From positions 30,622,028 through 30,686,027 of the forward strand of contig CAKAKS010000068.1 in NCBI GenBank assembly GCA_916700875.1: a stretch of 64,000 bases of DNA, written 5' to 3'. Position 1 is the first letter of the stretch, and the number at the start of each line of letters is the position of its first letter. The position numbers were made by a program, and so were the translations under genes. Below the pieces are notes generated by a model. The model did not search any database and was not told the DNA's origin. It saw only the letters and a program-made list of their open reading frames with translations. This stretch comes from Sebastes aleutianus (lineage: Eukaryota; Chordata; Actinopteri; Perciformes; Sebastidae). This document shows positions 1 to 20,621 of this stretch, piece after piece.

Positions 1-118
1 GTTATTTCTTTACAACAGACCGTTGCTATGGGCGCAGTTCTGATCTCGGACTCTGGCGGAATAAACGGGATAATGTACAGCGAGTCAGTCATTGTTGTGA
101 AATAAACCATAGAGTGAA
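1..118 (+). repeat. Truncated copy of a fold-back MITE
   Basis: The segment carries the words ACAGACCGTTGCTATG and GGATAATGTACAGCGAG, shared with fuller copies at about 38179-38455 and 52447-52740. This copy is cut by the window edge and lacks the second hairpin arm. It lies downstream of the visible prss16-like exons, within or beyond that gene. It is a non-autonomous DNA-transposon-like element with no coding capacity seen. Confidence 0.7.
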
Positions 119-513
119 AATGGATTACACACTGAAAGTTCTTCAAAATGCAATGATTATTATAGTATATTATTTACATTTTGCTCATTTAGAGGCAAGT
201 TTTCCTCTTCAGTTACACAAATATCATCCAAGTCTTTAGGCATATTTTATCATATATTGTAGAGTCATTTGTTGTAGTCATCATTGTGTTATTGCCACCA
301 TCATCCTTCACCAGATAATCAAAGAGAAATGATCTGACGTGGTCGGCTGGTTAGCTGGTGGAGAGTACATTTATGGAGCTCATTATCTGATATTTGTCAG
401 TGAGATCTTTTAGGATGACGTATATCACCCGAGGTCCTGAGTCAGCTCATACTTTGCAATTTTTTTGTAAATGACAGGATAGAGAAGGGTTACATAGAGT
501 TTGAACACTGTAC

Positions 514-3500
514 TTGAAGTCTTTGGTGATGTTGTCGTAGGTCTTGGGGTCTTTCAGGAGCTCCATAAGGGTACTTGAAGCCTTTTTCACCAGTTGAGGA
601 CACTCTACGTTCTCTGAGGCCAGCGAACGCCACACAACCTCCAAGTACTCTGGCAACACATATAGAGAGAGGGAGCGGTGGACACTTAAACCTGGGCTGC
701 TATAAAAAGGATCACAATAATACACATCAACGCTGGTTAAACATACAGGACTATTTTAAGGCTCTGCGAAAGCACCAGTTCATCTTCAAAAGAACACATG
801 AACCCAGTTCTAGTCAAGTGCTTATTTAGAAAAGTGAGAGGTTGAAAGTGAAATGATGAGTCTCAAACAAAAGTGAATTTCACAGTTTATGAAAGTCTAA
901 AAGCTCCACATTGCAACATCTTGGAATATTTCCACTTGGAGTGAAAGCCAACCTCTTGCTGGTAATAATGCTGACTAACTGCAGTGTTGTTCTGGGAAAT
1001 AATAACTTCGTGGTGCTGTGGACCCGGGGGAAAGGTATATGATGTCAGTAAACTATTCTGTGTGTGTTTTGTCTCAGATATTTTCCTGGAATCAAACAGA
1101 ATGAGTGTGTGCGATAGTGTCTTGAAGATAGCGTTGGTGTGTGGGTGGGACAGTACAGGTCCACGTTCAAAGCTACCCTGACCTCGATTCCCGACTGCAG
1201 CCTTCCGGAGGAAAACAACGAGCTCAGCCAAACACAACACAGACACAGATAGAGAGTGAAAACTTTCTCATCTTTGATCTGTCTGGGAATCTTACTTCCA
1301 AGATGCTGAACAAAACTGGAATACTGTAGTCAATTTCAATTCAATGCTCGATGTGTTTTACAGGGATGTTGAAAGAGGAGCACACAGTAGGGACTGCTGG
1401 CAAAATCTATTTCAAACAGGATGTTTTCTTTAACTAATGGTTGTTTGGTGCATCTCACATGCTTAAAGTGTATGAACCAACCACATATTTATTGTATTTA
1501 AGTTGTATAAATGTATTCAATTTTATAGTTATTTTATTAATCACTTGTTTTATTGTACTTTAGTTGTAAAATGTTATACTATTTTATTTTTATTTTATCA
1601 ATCACTTTCTTTATTATATTTAAATTGTATTATTTTATTCTATTTTCTGAATCACTTATTTTGTTGTATTTAAGTTGTATCATTTTATTCTCTTTTATTG
1701 TAATTTTATTAGTAACTTATTTTATTCTACTTAAGTTGTATAATTGTATTCTATTTTATTGTTATTTTATGAATCCCTTATTTTATTGTATTTAAGTTTA
1801 AGTGTATAGTTTTTTTATTTTATTATTTTTTATTTTTTATTTTATTTTGTTTTTTGACAGCAAGTCTATCTTAAATTCCCTGTATTTTAAATAGAGCTTG
1901 GTATATTCTACAAAAAGGATTGGCATATATCTTTATTAGATGAGAATGCAGACCAATAACTGTGTGTGTGTTGTCATGATTTCATGCAACGTCTCTTCCT
2001 ACCTGGGAAGTTGACTGCAGCGTGAACAGGTGCACTCGTGGCCAAGGAGGCGTGAACCAGGTGAGGGTACTTCAGCCTGAACCAAGCAGCTAGAGAACCT
2101 GGGTACGACCCACCGAACGCCACCCACTTCCTGTTGGTCAGCCCTCGGGCCTCCGCCACCACAGTGCGGAAGTGTGCCAGGTCAGCCAACGCCTGATGGC
2201 TGCTGAGGTAACGCAGGCTGTCTGTGCTGAGGTCACTAAATGGAGAGAAGAGGGAAGTTTGACTGAGCATCTGCAGTATATCCATCATTCGGCCAGTACA
2301 ACGCTGCATGGATCCATGAGTAGCAGGACTGTGTTTTGAATGCAGAGCTGCCATCTAGTGGTACAACAACTACAAACACATGAAACTGGTTGCACAATGG
2401 ATTTTTGTCCTTTTGTTGATCCCACTGTATTGTGGAACCAGAGCTGCTGTGATCAAATGTTGAGGGTGATGATAATAGCATGTAGTCATACTGTAAAGTG
2501 ATACTTCCCCAATCCCCACTGGGAAACTATTTTTCTTTATTTTACAGTAAGTGACAACACCAGTCAGTGTGACCAAACAAACTACCAAGGTGAGGAAACC
2601 GGCACCAATCTGCTGTCTGAACAGCAACCGTTTTGGAAGTACTGGATGAGCAGAATTCATAACTTTTACTGTACTTTCTTTCATTGCAACAGACTGAATT
2701 TATCTGCTATTTGTAAAAGGTTCTTCAAATATTGCACTTTTAAAAAAAGTGGAGTGTTTTGCACTTTTTTTTCAGTCCATGCAGCTCAGGAAATAAAACA
2801 GCACCAACACAACTGGTTCAATGTCTTGCATTTCATCAGAAAATGCTGGCGGTTTGAGAGCTTGAGTCATCTACAGGAAGTTTGTACCTGTAGCTTGTTT
2901 TCTTTGGCGCAGAAAACTTGGTTGCAGGTTCTGTATTTGGCTTATTGTAGCTCAAACTGCCGCTGCATGACCCAAAATTGTTTTTCTAAAATGGATATTT
3001 TTATTAACTATTATATTTTATTTTATTTTATGTGTTTTTATATTTATTATTTATTTTCTTTCTTCTATGTAGCCTCCCAGTGACAATAAGTGACAATAGT
3101 GACAATGAGGTGACAATAAACATCTTGAATCTTGAAATAGCTGTGAATCAGTGATGCTGAACAAATGTCCTATAGAATGAAATGTAATATATGTGCATAG
3201 TATGATAAGAAAAATTCACTTTTCAGCCAAATGGTTTGACCGATTTTGACAATTTCTTCACATTTGTGCTTAGGCGAATTAAACTTTTCAGTTGCGGGCA
3301 CAAATGGGTTAATAACACCTTTGCATATTGGCTTCTTTCCTGATGAAGGTTTTGAATGCATCGGCAAGAATTGAGCTGCAGTTCTCCTGGAAGAACCAGT
3401 ATTTTGGGGCATCATGATGCTGTTATTTAGTGCGGCCTGGCATTGTTGATGCCCAAACAAACCAAAGAGAGTTTGAGTAATCAGATCTAAACAGCCTTAG

Positions 3501-5071
3501 GGTGAACACACCCTCATGCAAGCTCAAACGTACGTGGTTGGGTGACTCTTTCCATAGAAGCGATGTTCCAGCATCAAGCAAAGTGCTCCTAGTTTCTCGG
3601 CGTAGGTGAGCCAGGTGCCGTTCTGCATCCAGGCTGGATTGGCCGGGCCCTCTCCACCTATCATCAGAAACACTGGACCACCCGGCTTGTAGTAGGCTTC
3701 ATTTACAAAGTACCTCTGAGGGGGAAAACAGAGAGAGAGAGGCTTTCAGAATGGGAAATAACCTAAAGACAGAGGGATGTCAGGTTTGCATTAGTAGGTC
3801 TGTAGGTCAACTTTTTAACTGTATTGGATGGGATCATGTACTGACTATATTTACAATACTTTATCCAAAACTAAGCCCACGAGAAAGCAAGGTCAAGCTT
3901 CATCTGAAGCTACAGCGACTTCTGAACTAGTTACTCCATACTGAAATATATTTAAATTGTACTGTTATTTCCACTATCTGCCATATGTCCCTATTTATTG
4001 TATCTTACCTATTTAATTAATGTTTAGACTGATGGAATAAATGTCTGGGACCATTTAGTAGTTACAGTTAGGTTGGTTAGTTTTTAGGGTCTTTAGGTGT
4101 TTTGTAGTTTGTAAAAGTTACTGTATAATACATGCACTTTTTCAATAGACAACGTGTTAGTATCTAAAATATATCGGCTTAGTGTATGGGCCCCTATTTT
4201 TTATGAGGGTGTCCCATTTCACATATCTCCATTATGTCATATGATTGTACTTGTATCTTAACTGTGTCGTGAATAAATTAAAATTCAAAAAGGGCTTTAT
4301 TGCTATGTGAAACATACGTTTACATTGCCAAAGTAAGTGTGAAATAAAAACAAAAATGTAAATGCAATAAGTAAAGATCTACAAGAATAAAGAAATGTGT
4401 ATTCAGAGCTGTGTAACGTTGCAATGTTGTGATAAAATATATAAATAGGTAACTTAAAAATACAAACACAAAAAAAATGATTTTGTTCTTATATGTACAG
4501 TTTATTCAGATAAGTAAAGTTAAGATAAAAATAGAAAAATTTACACATTGCAGTTAAAACATATAAATACAAATAAGTGAGAACTGTGTAATCACTGTAA
4601 CATTTTTTTTTTAAATATATTTAAATGTTCTGTGTATGTATAGTTAGTCTATGTACAGTGCAAATTGTCAGTGCAAGAATACACAGATGATTGACAGTCT
4701 TCATGGTGGTTTTGTACTCATTTCCTGTCAAAACAGCTCACAAATTCAGTAGTATGGAGGTTTTTTGGTATTAAACTGAAACTGAAACTAAACTTTAGTT
4801 ATTCTTCAAAAATATATTGTCAACCTTTATAAGGGTACACGTAACATATAAATAGACTTACTTGCTTCCACACTCTGATGTCTGCACCACTGAAGTGATC
4901 CAGTTTCTGAGTGAACCATTGCTCCTCAAACACAGCAGCCTTCTGGTTGATATCCTGCACTTTATTAAGCTTCCTGAACCCCTTATAGTGTCCATCTCCA
5001 CCCACAAACAGAGAAAATAATAAAAATAAGGTTATGTTGCACAGAAGCAACCCAAACCTTTGAAAAGCCAT
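514..5071 (-). CDS. prss16: PRSS16-like serine protease, peptidase family S28 (5' part only)
   Basis: Four phase-consistent exons on the minus strand: 5071-4862, 3715-3534, 2235-2003 and 649 to about 514. Exon 1 encodes MAFQRF followed by a hydrophobic stretch to about residue 23, a likely signal peptide, then EEQWFTQKLDHF, the conserved start of S28 enzymes. Exon 2 has GGPVFLMIGGEGPA and HRFYGKS. Exon 3 has GGSYPGSLAAWFRLKYPHL, in which the Ser of GGSYPG is the expected nucleophile, then ATSAPVHA. Exon 4 continues EYLEVVW. The catalytic Asp and His would lie in exons left of position 1. The exon 4 donor is uncertain: GTACAG after 514, or GTAACC after 494. PRSS16 is a lysosomal/endosomal protease of thymic epithelium linked in mammals to CD4 T-cell selection. 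Another S28 member (PRCP or DPP7) is possible, but the GGSYxGSLAAW segment fits PRSS16 best. It is transcribed divergently from psmd2. Confidence 0.85.
1490..1860. repeat. AT-rich minisatellite of about 60 bp period in prss16-like intron
   Basis: Five or more imperfect copies of a unit of about 60 bp begin near 1538, 1600, 1649, 1711 and 1772, each with a version of AATCACTTATTTTATTGTAT followed by TTAAGTTGTA. The tract is almost purely A/T with T on the plus strand. It lies in the intron between exons 3 and 4 of the prss16-like gene, and the translated frame across it is low-complexity and not a gene. Confidence 0.75.
2985..3142 (+). repeat. Probable 3' tail of a retroelement
   Basis: A T-rich stretch is followed by repeated TGACAATA words and ends in ATCTTGAATCTTGAA, a short direct repeat typical of LINE/SINE 3' ends in fish. 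It sits in the intron between exons 2 and 3 of the prss16-like gene. No reverse transcriptase is visible, so only a truncated tail is proposed. Confidence 0.35.
3720..4861. other. Intron 1 of the prss16-like gene, no gene seen
   Basis: AT-rich intronic DNA with no convincing exon. A repeat-like segment starts near 4284 with AAAAAGGGCTTTATTGCTATG and an A-rich tract follows to about 4620; this resembles a dispersed teleost repeat fragment but was not resolved further. Confidence 0.4.
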
Positions 5072-5460
5072 GTTGATATAGATATAGAAACAAGGAAACA
5101 GTCAGGGGCATGTGATGTAGTTCCTGTGTGATCATCTGACTGGTTCTTCTGCTACCTTTAATGACCAGCTAAACATGGGAAAAATGACTTCTAATGCATT
5201 TACACATACCACTGTAATAATACTTGCAGGACATTCTCACCATATCTTTTTTTTAAGGGAACATGGTTGATTTGTGTTATCAGTATATATTTAATTGAAT
5301 TAAAATGAATCGATTGACACACATTTTGTTGAATGTTTGTATGTGACTATTACTGTCACACAAAATTCCCGTATTTTACACAGGACTTGAAACACCCACA
5401 TATCAAATCACCACCAGCAGGGGTGTAGTGGCTAGAGGGGAACCAGCTAACTGAGGAAAC

Positions 5461-5470
5461 TCTCGCGAGA
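5461..5470. promoter_or_regulatory. TCTCGCGAGA palindromic promoter-type motif
   Basis: An exact TCTCGCGAGA palindrome about 390 bp upstream of the prss16-like start codon and about 2.1 kb upstream of psmd2. In vertebrates this word is known as a core-promoter element, often at bidirectional promoters. A related half site, CCCGCGAGAG, is at 7449-7458 next to psmd2. It could equally belong to the adjacent dispersed repeat, so function is only suggested. Confidence 0.35.
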
Positions 5471-5489
5471 TTTTAAAGATTTTAGGAAT

Positions 5490-5575
5490 TGATAACGAAT
5501 AGTTAGGGTTAGGCATTGACCTCGAATGTTTACGGTTATGCATTGGCCTCAAATAGTTAAGGTTAGGATAGGTCA
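5490..5575. repeat. Short tandem repeat, about 27-30 bp unit
   Basis: Three imperfect copies of a unit containing AGGCATTGACCTCGAATAGTT followed by AGGTT(AGG). The GTTAGGGTTAGG word is telomere-like but isolated. From 5575 a different dispersed repeat begins (GGGTCAGCAACCTGCGGCTC). Confidence 0.6.
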
Positions 5576-5737
5576 GGGGTCAGCAACCTGCGGCTCCAGA
5601 GCCACATGAGGCTCTTTAGCTCCTCTCCAGTGGATCCCTGTGGATTTTTTAAAAAATTTGTGGAAATGAATAACTGTTTTTTTTGTCTACATTTTTATTT
5701 TTATTTATCATTGTTGTAGGTCTATGATAGGACGGTA

Positions 5738-6651
5738 CGACGGAGTATTAGGGCCACATTGAGGAAAAAAATAAATCTGAGATTTCGAGAATAAAGTCAT
5801 AATAATACGAGAATAAAGTCATAATATTATGAGAATAAAGTCATAATATTATAAAGTAGTAATTTTACGTGTTATTTTACTTTTTTCTCGTAAGGTTTTG
5901 ACTTTATTCTCGTAATATTCCGACTTTCTTATCTTAAAGTTATGACTTTTTTCTCGTAATATTACGACTTTTTTTTCTCATTATCGCTTTATTCTCGTTA
6001 TACTACGACTTTTTTTCTTGTAAAGTTATCACTTTATTCTCGTAATATTATGACTTTTTTCTCCCAAAGTTATGACTTTATTCTCGTATTATTCCGACTT
6101 TCTTATCTTAAAGTTATGACTTTATTCTCATAATATTATGACTTCTTTCTCCCAAAGTTATGACTTTATTCTCGTAATATTACGACTTTTTTTCCTCGTT
6201 ATCAATTTATTCTCGTTATATTACGATTTTTTTTCTCATTATCACTTTATTCTCGTTATATTACTATTTTTTTCTCGCAAAGTTATGACTTTATTCTCGT
6301 AATATTACGACTTCTTTCTCCCAAAGTTATGACTTTATTCTCGTAAAATTACGACTTCTTTCTCCCAAAGTTATGACTTTATTCTCGTAATATTACGACT
6401 TTTTTTCTCGTTATCACTCTATTCGTCGTTATATTAAGATTTTTTTCTCGCAAAGTTATGACTTTATTCTCGTTATATTACGATTTTTTTCTCGCAAAGT
6501 TATGACTTTATTCTCATAATATTACGACTTTTTTCTCGTAAAGTTATGACGTTATTCCCGTAATATTACGACTTTTTTCTCATACTATTATGACTTCATT
6601 CTATAAATCTCTGATGTTTTTTTCCCTCAATGTTGCCCTAATACTCCGTCG
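5738..6651. mobile_element. Fold-back DNA element with internal tandem repeats
   Basis: The ends are inverted copies: CGACGGAGTATTAGGGC at 5738 and GCCCTAATACTCCGTCG ending at 6651, each flanked by TA, consistent with a TA target duplication. Similarity continues inward (AAAAAAATAAATCTGAGA against TCTCTGATGTTTTTTTCC). The interior is made of roughly 30 bp repeats of the form ATTCTCGTAATATTACGACTTT / CTCGCAAAGTTATGA. Their orientation flips near 5870, so the left part is complementary to the longer right part and the whole could form a hairpin. No transposase is present. It lies between the prss16-like gene and psmd2. Confidence 0.8.
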
Positions 6652-6756
6652 TACATTGTCTCTTTGACCCTCACTGCATTAGACTTATAAACTATATACT
6701 TAGACTATAGGCTGTGTTACCTTCATCACAATGCTCAAATGTTTTGCGGCTCCTGA

Positions 6757-6759
<3 letters not shown>

Positions 6760-6792
<33 letters not shown>

Positions 6793-7360
6793 TGACACTT
6801 CACAAAAAATACAAATGCATAAAAATCAATGTTGTTGATAATCATTGACAGAACATATAGTATGTAAGTATATTTAGTATGTAAGCAGAATAAAATTTAA
6901 AGAATTAATGAATATTTGGTAGTTATGATCTTGACTGAAGTTGGTTTAAAATGTAACTAATTAAATGAAATTAATGAAATGAAATTAATATCAAATTAAT
7001 ATTAATTTGAAATATTATTAGTATTTTTATAGCAGTTTTAGGAAGGTGACATTTTTGTCATCGAAGGTAAAAATTTAAAAAAATCTGACACTGAACGAAA
7101 AAATTAAAATGTATCAAAATCAATGTTGTTGTTAATCACTGACATATCCCAGACTGAAACCCAGCATTTCGTATACAGAAAATATTTTTTTAATATGAAA
7201 ACAAATTGAAAATTAATGAATATTTGGTCATATTACCTAGTATAAGTGGAACATTTTTAAAATGAAATAAAATTATAATAAATGATTATTAAATAATAAA
7301 TAATAAATAAAATTAATATATAATTTTTTGTCAGTTTTTTTGATGCAACTTTTTTAAAGC
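6760..7360. repeat. Poly-T tract and diverged two-copy tandem duplication
   Basis: A run of about 25 T at 6762-6787 is followed by two diverged copies of a block of about 293 bp. AAATCTGACACTTCACAAAA and ATCAATGTTGTTGATAATCA near 6787-6845 reappear as AAATCTGACACTGAACGAAA and ATCAATGTTGTTGTTAATCA near 7081-7140. The word AATTAATGAATATTTGGT also recurs. The DNA is very AT-rich and no gene is seen. Confidence 0.65.
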
Positions 7361-7439
7361 TTTTAAAGCAACATGATGTGTTTTCACTGATGAAACCCAC
7401 ACAAACCTAACACCTGGGTTAGGGGTTAGGTCGTCGGGG

Positions 7440-7578
7440 CAGTGAATCCCGCGAGAGTTCGGGGCTCACAACCAGCAGAGGACGGTAAAGCCGGAAATGA
7501 CACAACACATGTTCCCACACACAGCAGTTCCTCTCATCACTTCCGGTTTGCTAGCAGACAGAATACAGAGCCGCAAAC
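7440..7578 (+). promoter_or_regulatory. psmd2: psmd2 promoter and 5' UTR region
   Basis: Locally GC-richer DNA directly upstream of the psmd2 start codon, with two ETS-type sites, GCCGGAAAT near 7490 and ACTTCCGG at 7539-7546, and no TATA box. This fits a housekeeping promoter. The start site is not determinable from sequence alone but should fall between about 7480 and 7575. Confidence 0.6.
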
Positions 7579-17416
<9,838 letters not shown>

Positions 17417-17960
17417 ACTGACCGGTCATCCTCACTGGCCTCTCCCTCTGTTTGTAAGGGTAGCCCTCCATGGCTCTTGACAGTTGTTATATTTAGTTGT
17501 TTACTGCATGGCTGAAAGGAGCCAGGCAGGCCTATCCTTCTTCCTTGCTGTGTCTTCTCACTGTTTGTCGGTGGCCTAGCTCCAGCAGTCATAAAAAATG
17601 GATGGTTGGTGTCTGGTTAATTGGACTGGGATGACACAGGAAGGCTAAAACTGGGACCTCATCCACTCTACATAGATGGTTTCCTCATTGCCCTCATTTT
17701 GATCCAGCTGTTTGACTTGACAAAAAGTGGGAAGTGTTCACCGCCCTCCTGTATATGTCATCAGTAAATGAATGCTCAGTCCACATCAGTGATTCAAATG
17801 TTTTTCTTTTCCCCGCTACTCACATCCTCAGCCGTCTTTTGTAATTAAAGCATTTAAAAGTATGTATTCATCATCAAGTTTTGCTTCTGTTTTTATTTTT
17901 ATTTTTTTGGTTTTTGTTACAGTACTGTATAAGGTTGAATCAAAAATAAAAACTGAGATC
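17417..17960 (+). terminator. psmd2: psmd2 3' UTR with candidate poly(A) signals
   Basis: After the TAG at 17414-17416 there is non-coding DNA with an ATTAAA at 17844-17849 and an AATAAA at 17945-17950. Either could direct 3' end formation; a T/GT-rich stretch after the first supports it. The exact cleavage site is not visible from sequence. Confidence 0.6.
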
Positions 17961-18107
17961 CACGTGGTGGAAATGTGACGGCTGTGTGTTATGTTGATTT
18001 AGGTGCAAAGTACGTCATGGCTGGTTTATTATTATTGACTCAAACTGACTCAAGGCTGAGCTGTTTAGTCATTATTAGCGCCACCTAGAGGAAAAGTTTT
18101 AGGCACT

Positions 18108-18126
18108 ATACACACACACACACACA
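18108..18126. repeat. (CA)n microsatellite
   Basis: A short run of CA dinucleotides between psmd2 and the tandem array, followed by ATATATACTACTATACATATA-like sequence. Confidence 0.8.
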
Positions 18127-20287
18127 TATACTACTATACATATATTCTGTACATACATATATAAACAACCGTGTATGTATTTATAGAGGAAAGTAATGGC
18201 AGCATTAGTTTAGAACTGCAGATGTATATCAATGTCACCTATAGTAACAAAAGCAATAGCTGTGACTTTTTTCTTTTTCTGTGTTTCCAAGATGTCTGGT
18301 ACAAACCTGTTAGCTGAAATAAATTAATACTTTTACAACACTAAATACTCAAACAGAACTGCAGTTAGGCTTTGCACATTTTTTTTTTAATGTTAAATAT
18401 TTGTTTCTCTCATGAAGCAGGTTTAACACGTTTGGCCTCTGCATCCCTCTTCTGGGCCTGCTTTCAGGTGTATATCAATTACACTGTGCATTGGTCTTTC
18501 ATGTCACGAATGAGTTAAATTTACCCGGAAAGACATTTGCACATTTTTAATAAAGCTTGTTCTTTTATCCCATGAAAATATTGTGAATTAATTTTCAGAT
18601 TTTTCCTGTGAAAATATTGTAAATTAGTTTTCAGGTTTATCCCATGAAATTATTGAAAATTAGTTTTTAGATTCATCCCGGTAAAATATCGTAAATTCAT
18701 TTGTAGTTTTATCCGTGAAAATATTGTAAATGTTTTTTTAGATTTATCCCATGAAAATATTGTTAATTAGTTTTCAGGTTTATCCCATGAAAATATTGCA
18801 AATTACTTTTCAGGTTTATCGCATGAACATTATTGTAAATTATTTTTTAGATTCATTCCATGAAATTATTGTAAATTCATTTTCAGATTTATCCTGTTAA
18901 AATATTAATGAACCTATTGAACCTATTTATAACCTAATCATAATTTATCAATATATTATAAAACAATCTATAGATGGTTGCTGATTTAAATTTAAGGGAA
19001 AATAAATATTCCTTATTTTTATTTGCATGAAAAAATGGGCTCTATTTTGAGAGCAAAGTTTAAATGCCTTAATGGTAATTAAGATAAAATTGTGTTCAGA
19101 CACAAACACAATAGAGAAAACAGATAAAAGATATGCAAACACAGTATTTACAACCGATAACGTGATTACTAGGAAGGTTTCACTTGATGGGATTATCATC
19201 AAGTATTTGTTTCTCTCATGAAGCAGGTATAACACGTTTGGCCTCTGCATCTCCCTTCTGAGCCTGCTTTCAGGTTTATATCAATTACACTGTGCATTGG
19301 TCTTTCATGTCAGGAATGACTTAAATTTACCCTGAAAGACATTTGCACATTTTTAATAAAGCTCGTGCTTTTATCCCGTGAAAATATTGTAAATTAATTT
19401 TTAAATTTATCCCATGAAATTATTTTAAATTATTTTTTAGATTCATCCTGTGAAAATATTGTAAATTCGTTTTCAGGTTTATTCCATGAACATTTTGTAA
19501 ATTCTTTTTTAGATTTATCCCATGAAATTATTTTAGATTATTTTTCAGATTTATCCCATGAAAATGTTGTAAATTAATTTTGAGATTTATGTCATGAAAA
19601 TATTGTAAATTCATTTTCAGATTTATCCCGTTAAAATATGAATGAACCTATTGAACCTATTTATAACCTAATCATAATTTATCAATATATTATAAAACAA
19701 TCTATAGATGGTGGCTGATTTAAATTTAAGGGAAAATAAATATTCCTTATTTTTATTTGCATGAAAAAATGGGCTCTATTTTGAGAGCAAAGTTTAAATG
19801 CCTTAATGGTAATTAAGATACAATTGTGTTCAGACACAAACACAATAGAGAAAACAGATAAAAGATATGCAAACACAGTATTTACAACCGATAACGTGAT
19901 TACTAGGAAAGTTTCACTTGATGGGATTATCATCAAGTATTTGTTTCTCTTATGAAGCAGGTATAACACGTTTGGCCTCTGCATCCCTCTTCTGAGCCTG
20001 CTTTCAGGTTTATATCAATTACACTGTGCATTGGTCTTTCATGTCAGGAATGAGTTAAATTTACCCTGAAAGACATTTGCACATTTTTAATAAAGCTTGT
20101 GCTTTTATCCCGTGAAAATATTGTAAATTCATTTTTAGATTTATCCCATGAAATTATTTTTAATTATTTTTTAGATTCATCCCCTGAAAATATTGCAAAT
20201 TAGGTTTCAGGTTTATCCCATGAAAATATTGCAAATTCCTTTTTAGATTCATCCCGTTAAAATATTCATTAATTTTCAGATTTATCA

Positions 20288-20539
20288 AGTCAGGTCAAGT
20301 CAAATTTATTTCTATAGCATATTTAAAACAACATGAGCTGACCAAAGTGCTTTACAGACATAGGCAGAATAAAAACAGGTCAACAGAGCAGACAACAAAA
20401 TCTCACACATCCACAGACAGAGACCAAGATAAAAATCCATGAGTAAAAGACTGTTATAAGGAGCATTATAAAAGGCCAATTAGTAATCACAATTCAAGTA
20501 CATTCAAAAGCCAAAGAAAAGAGGTGGGTCTTGAGCTTA
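20288..20539. mobile_element. SINE-like dispersed repeat inserted in array unit 3
   Basis: The segment begins AAGTCAGGTCAAGTCAAATT, has TTTATTTCTATAGCATA and CCAAAGTGCTTTACAGACA, and ends AAGAGGTGGGTCTTGAG. It interrupts the TTTATCCCATGAAA sub-repeat; TTATC is present on both sides, a possible target duplication. It is related by words to 8694-9000. No coding sequence is present. Confidence 0.65.
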
Positions 20540-20621
20540 TCCCATGAAAATATTATAAATTAATTGTTTAACTGCTTTATGCAGAGCAATTATTTAATCT
20601 ATATAAAATGGAACCCATTTA

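Noticed and set aside
887..1246. 119-codon minus-strand ORF in the prss16-like region
   Set aside because: It shows no S28 similarity, and exons at 2003 and 649 already join in phase, so this is intronic.
1553..1795. 80-codon ORF rich in Phe/Leu/Ile
   Set aside because: It lies entirely within the AT-rich minisatellite; the hydrophobic composition follows from T-rich DNA.
5738..6651. Resemblance of the repeated block to a CRISPR array
   Set aside because: Repeats are contiguous without unique spacers, change orientation and are flanked by inverted ends in a vertebrate genome; a fold-back element explains it.
18948..19984. Two nearly identical 100-codon minus-strand ORFs
   Set aside because: They sit at the same place in adjacent tandem units and are degraded in the later units (only a 76-codon version near 21525). 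Shared sequence is explained by duplication; no splice or domain evidence.
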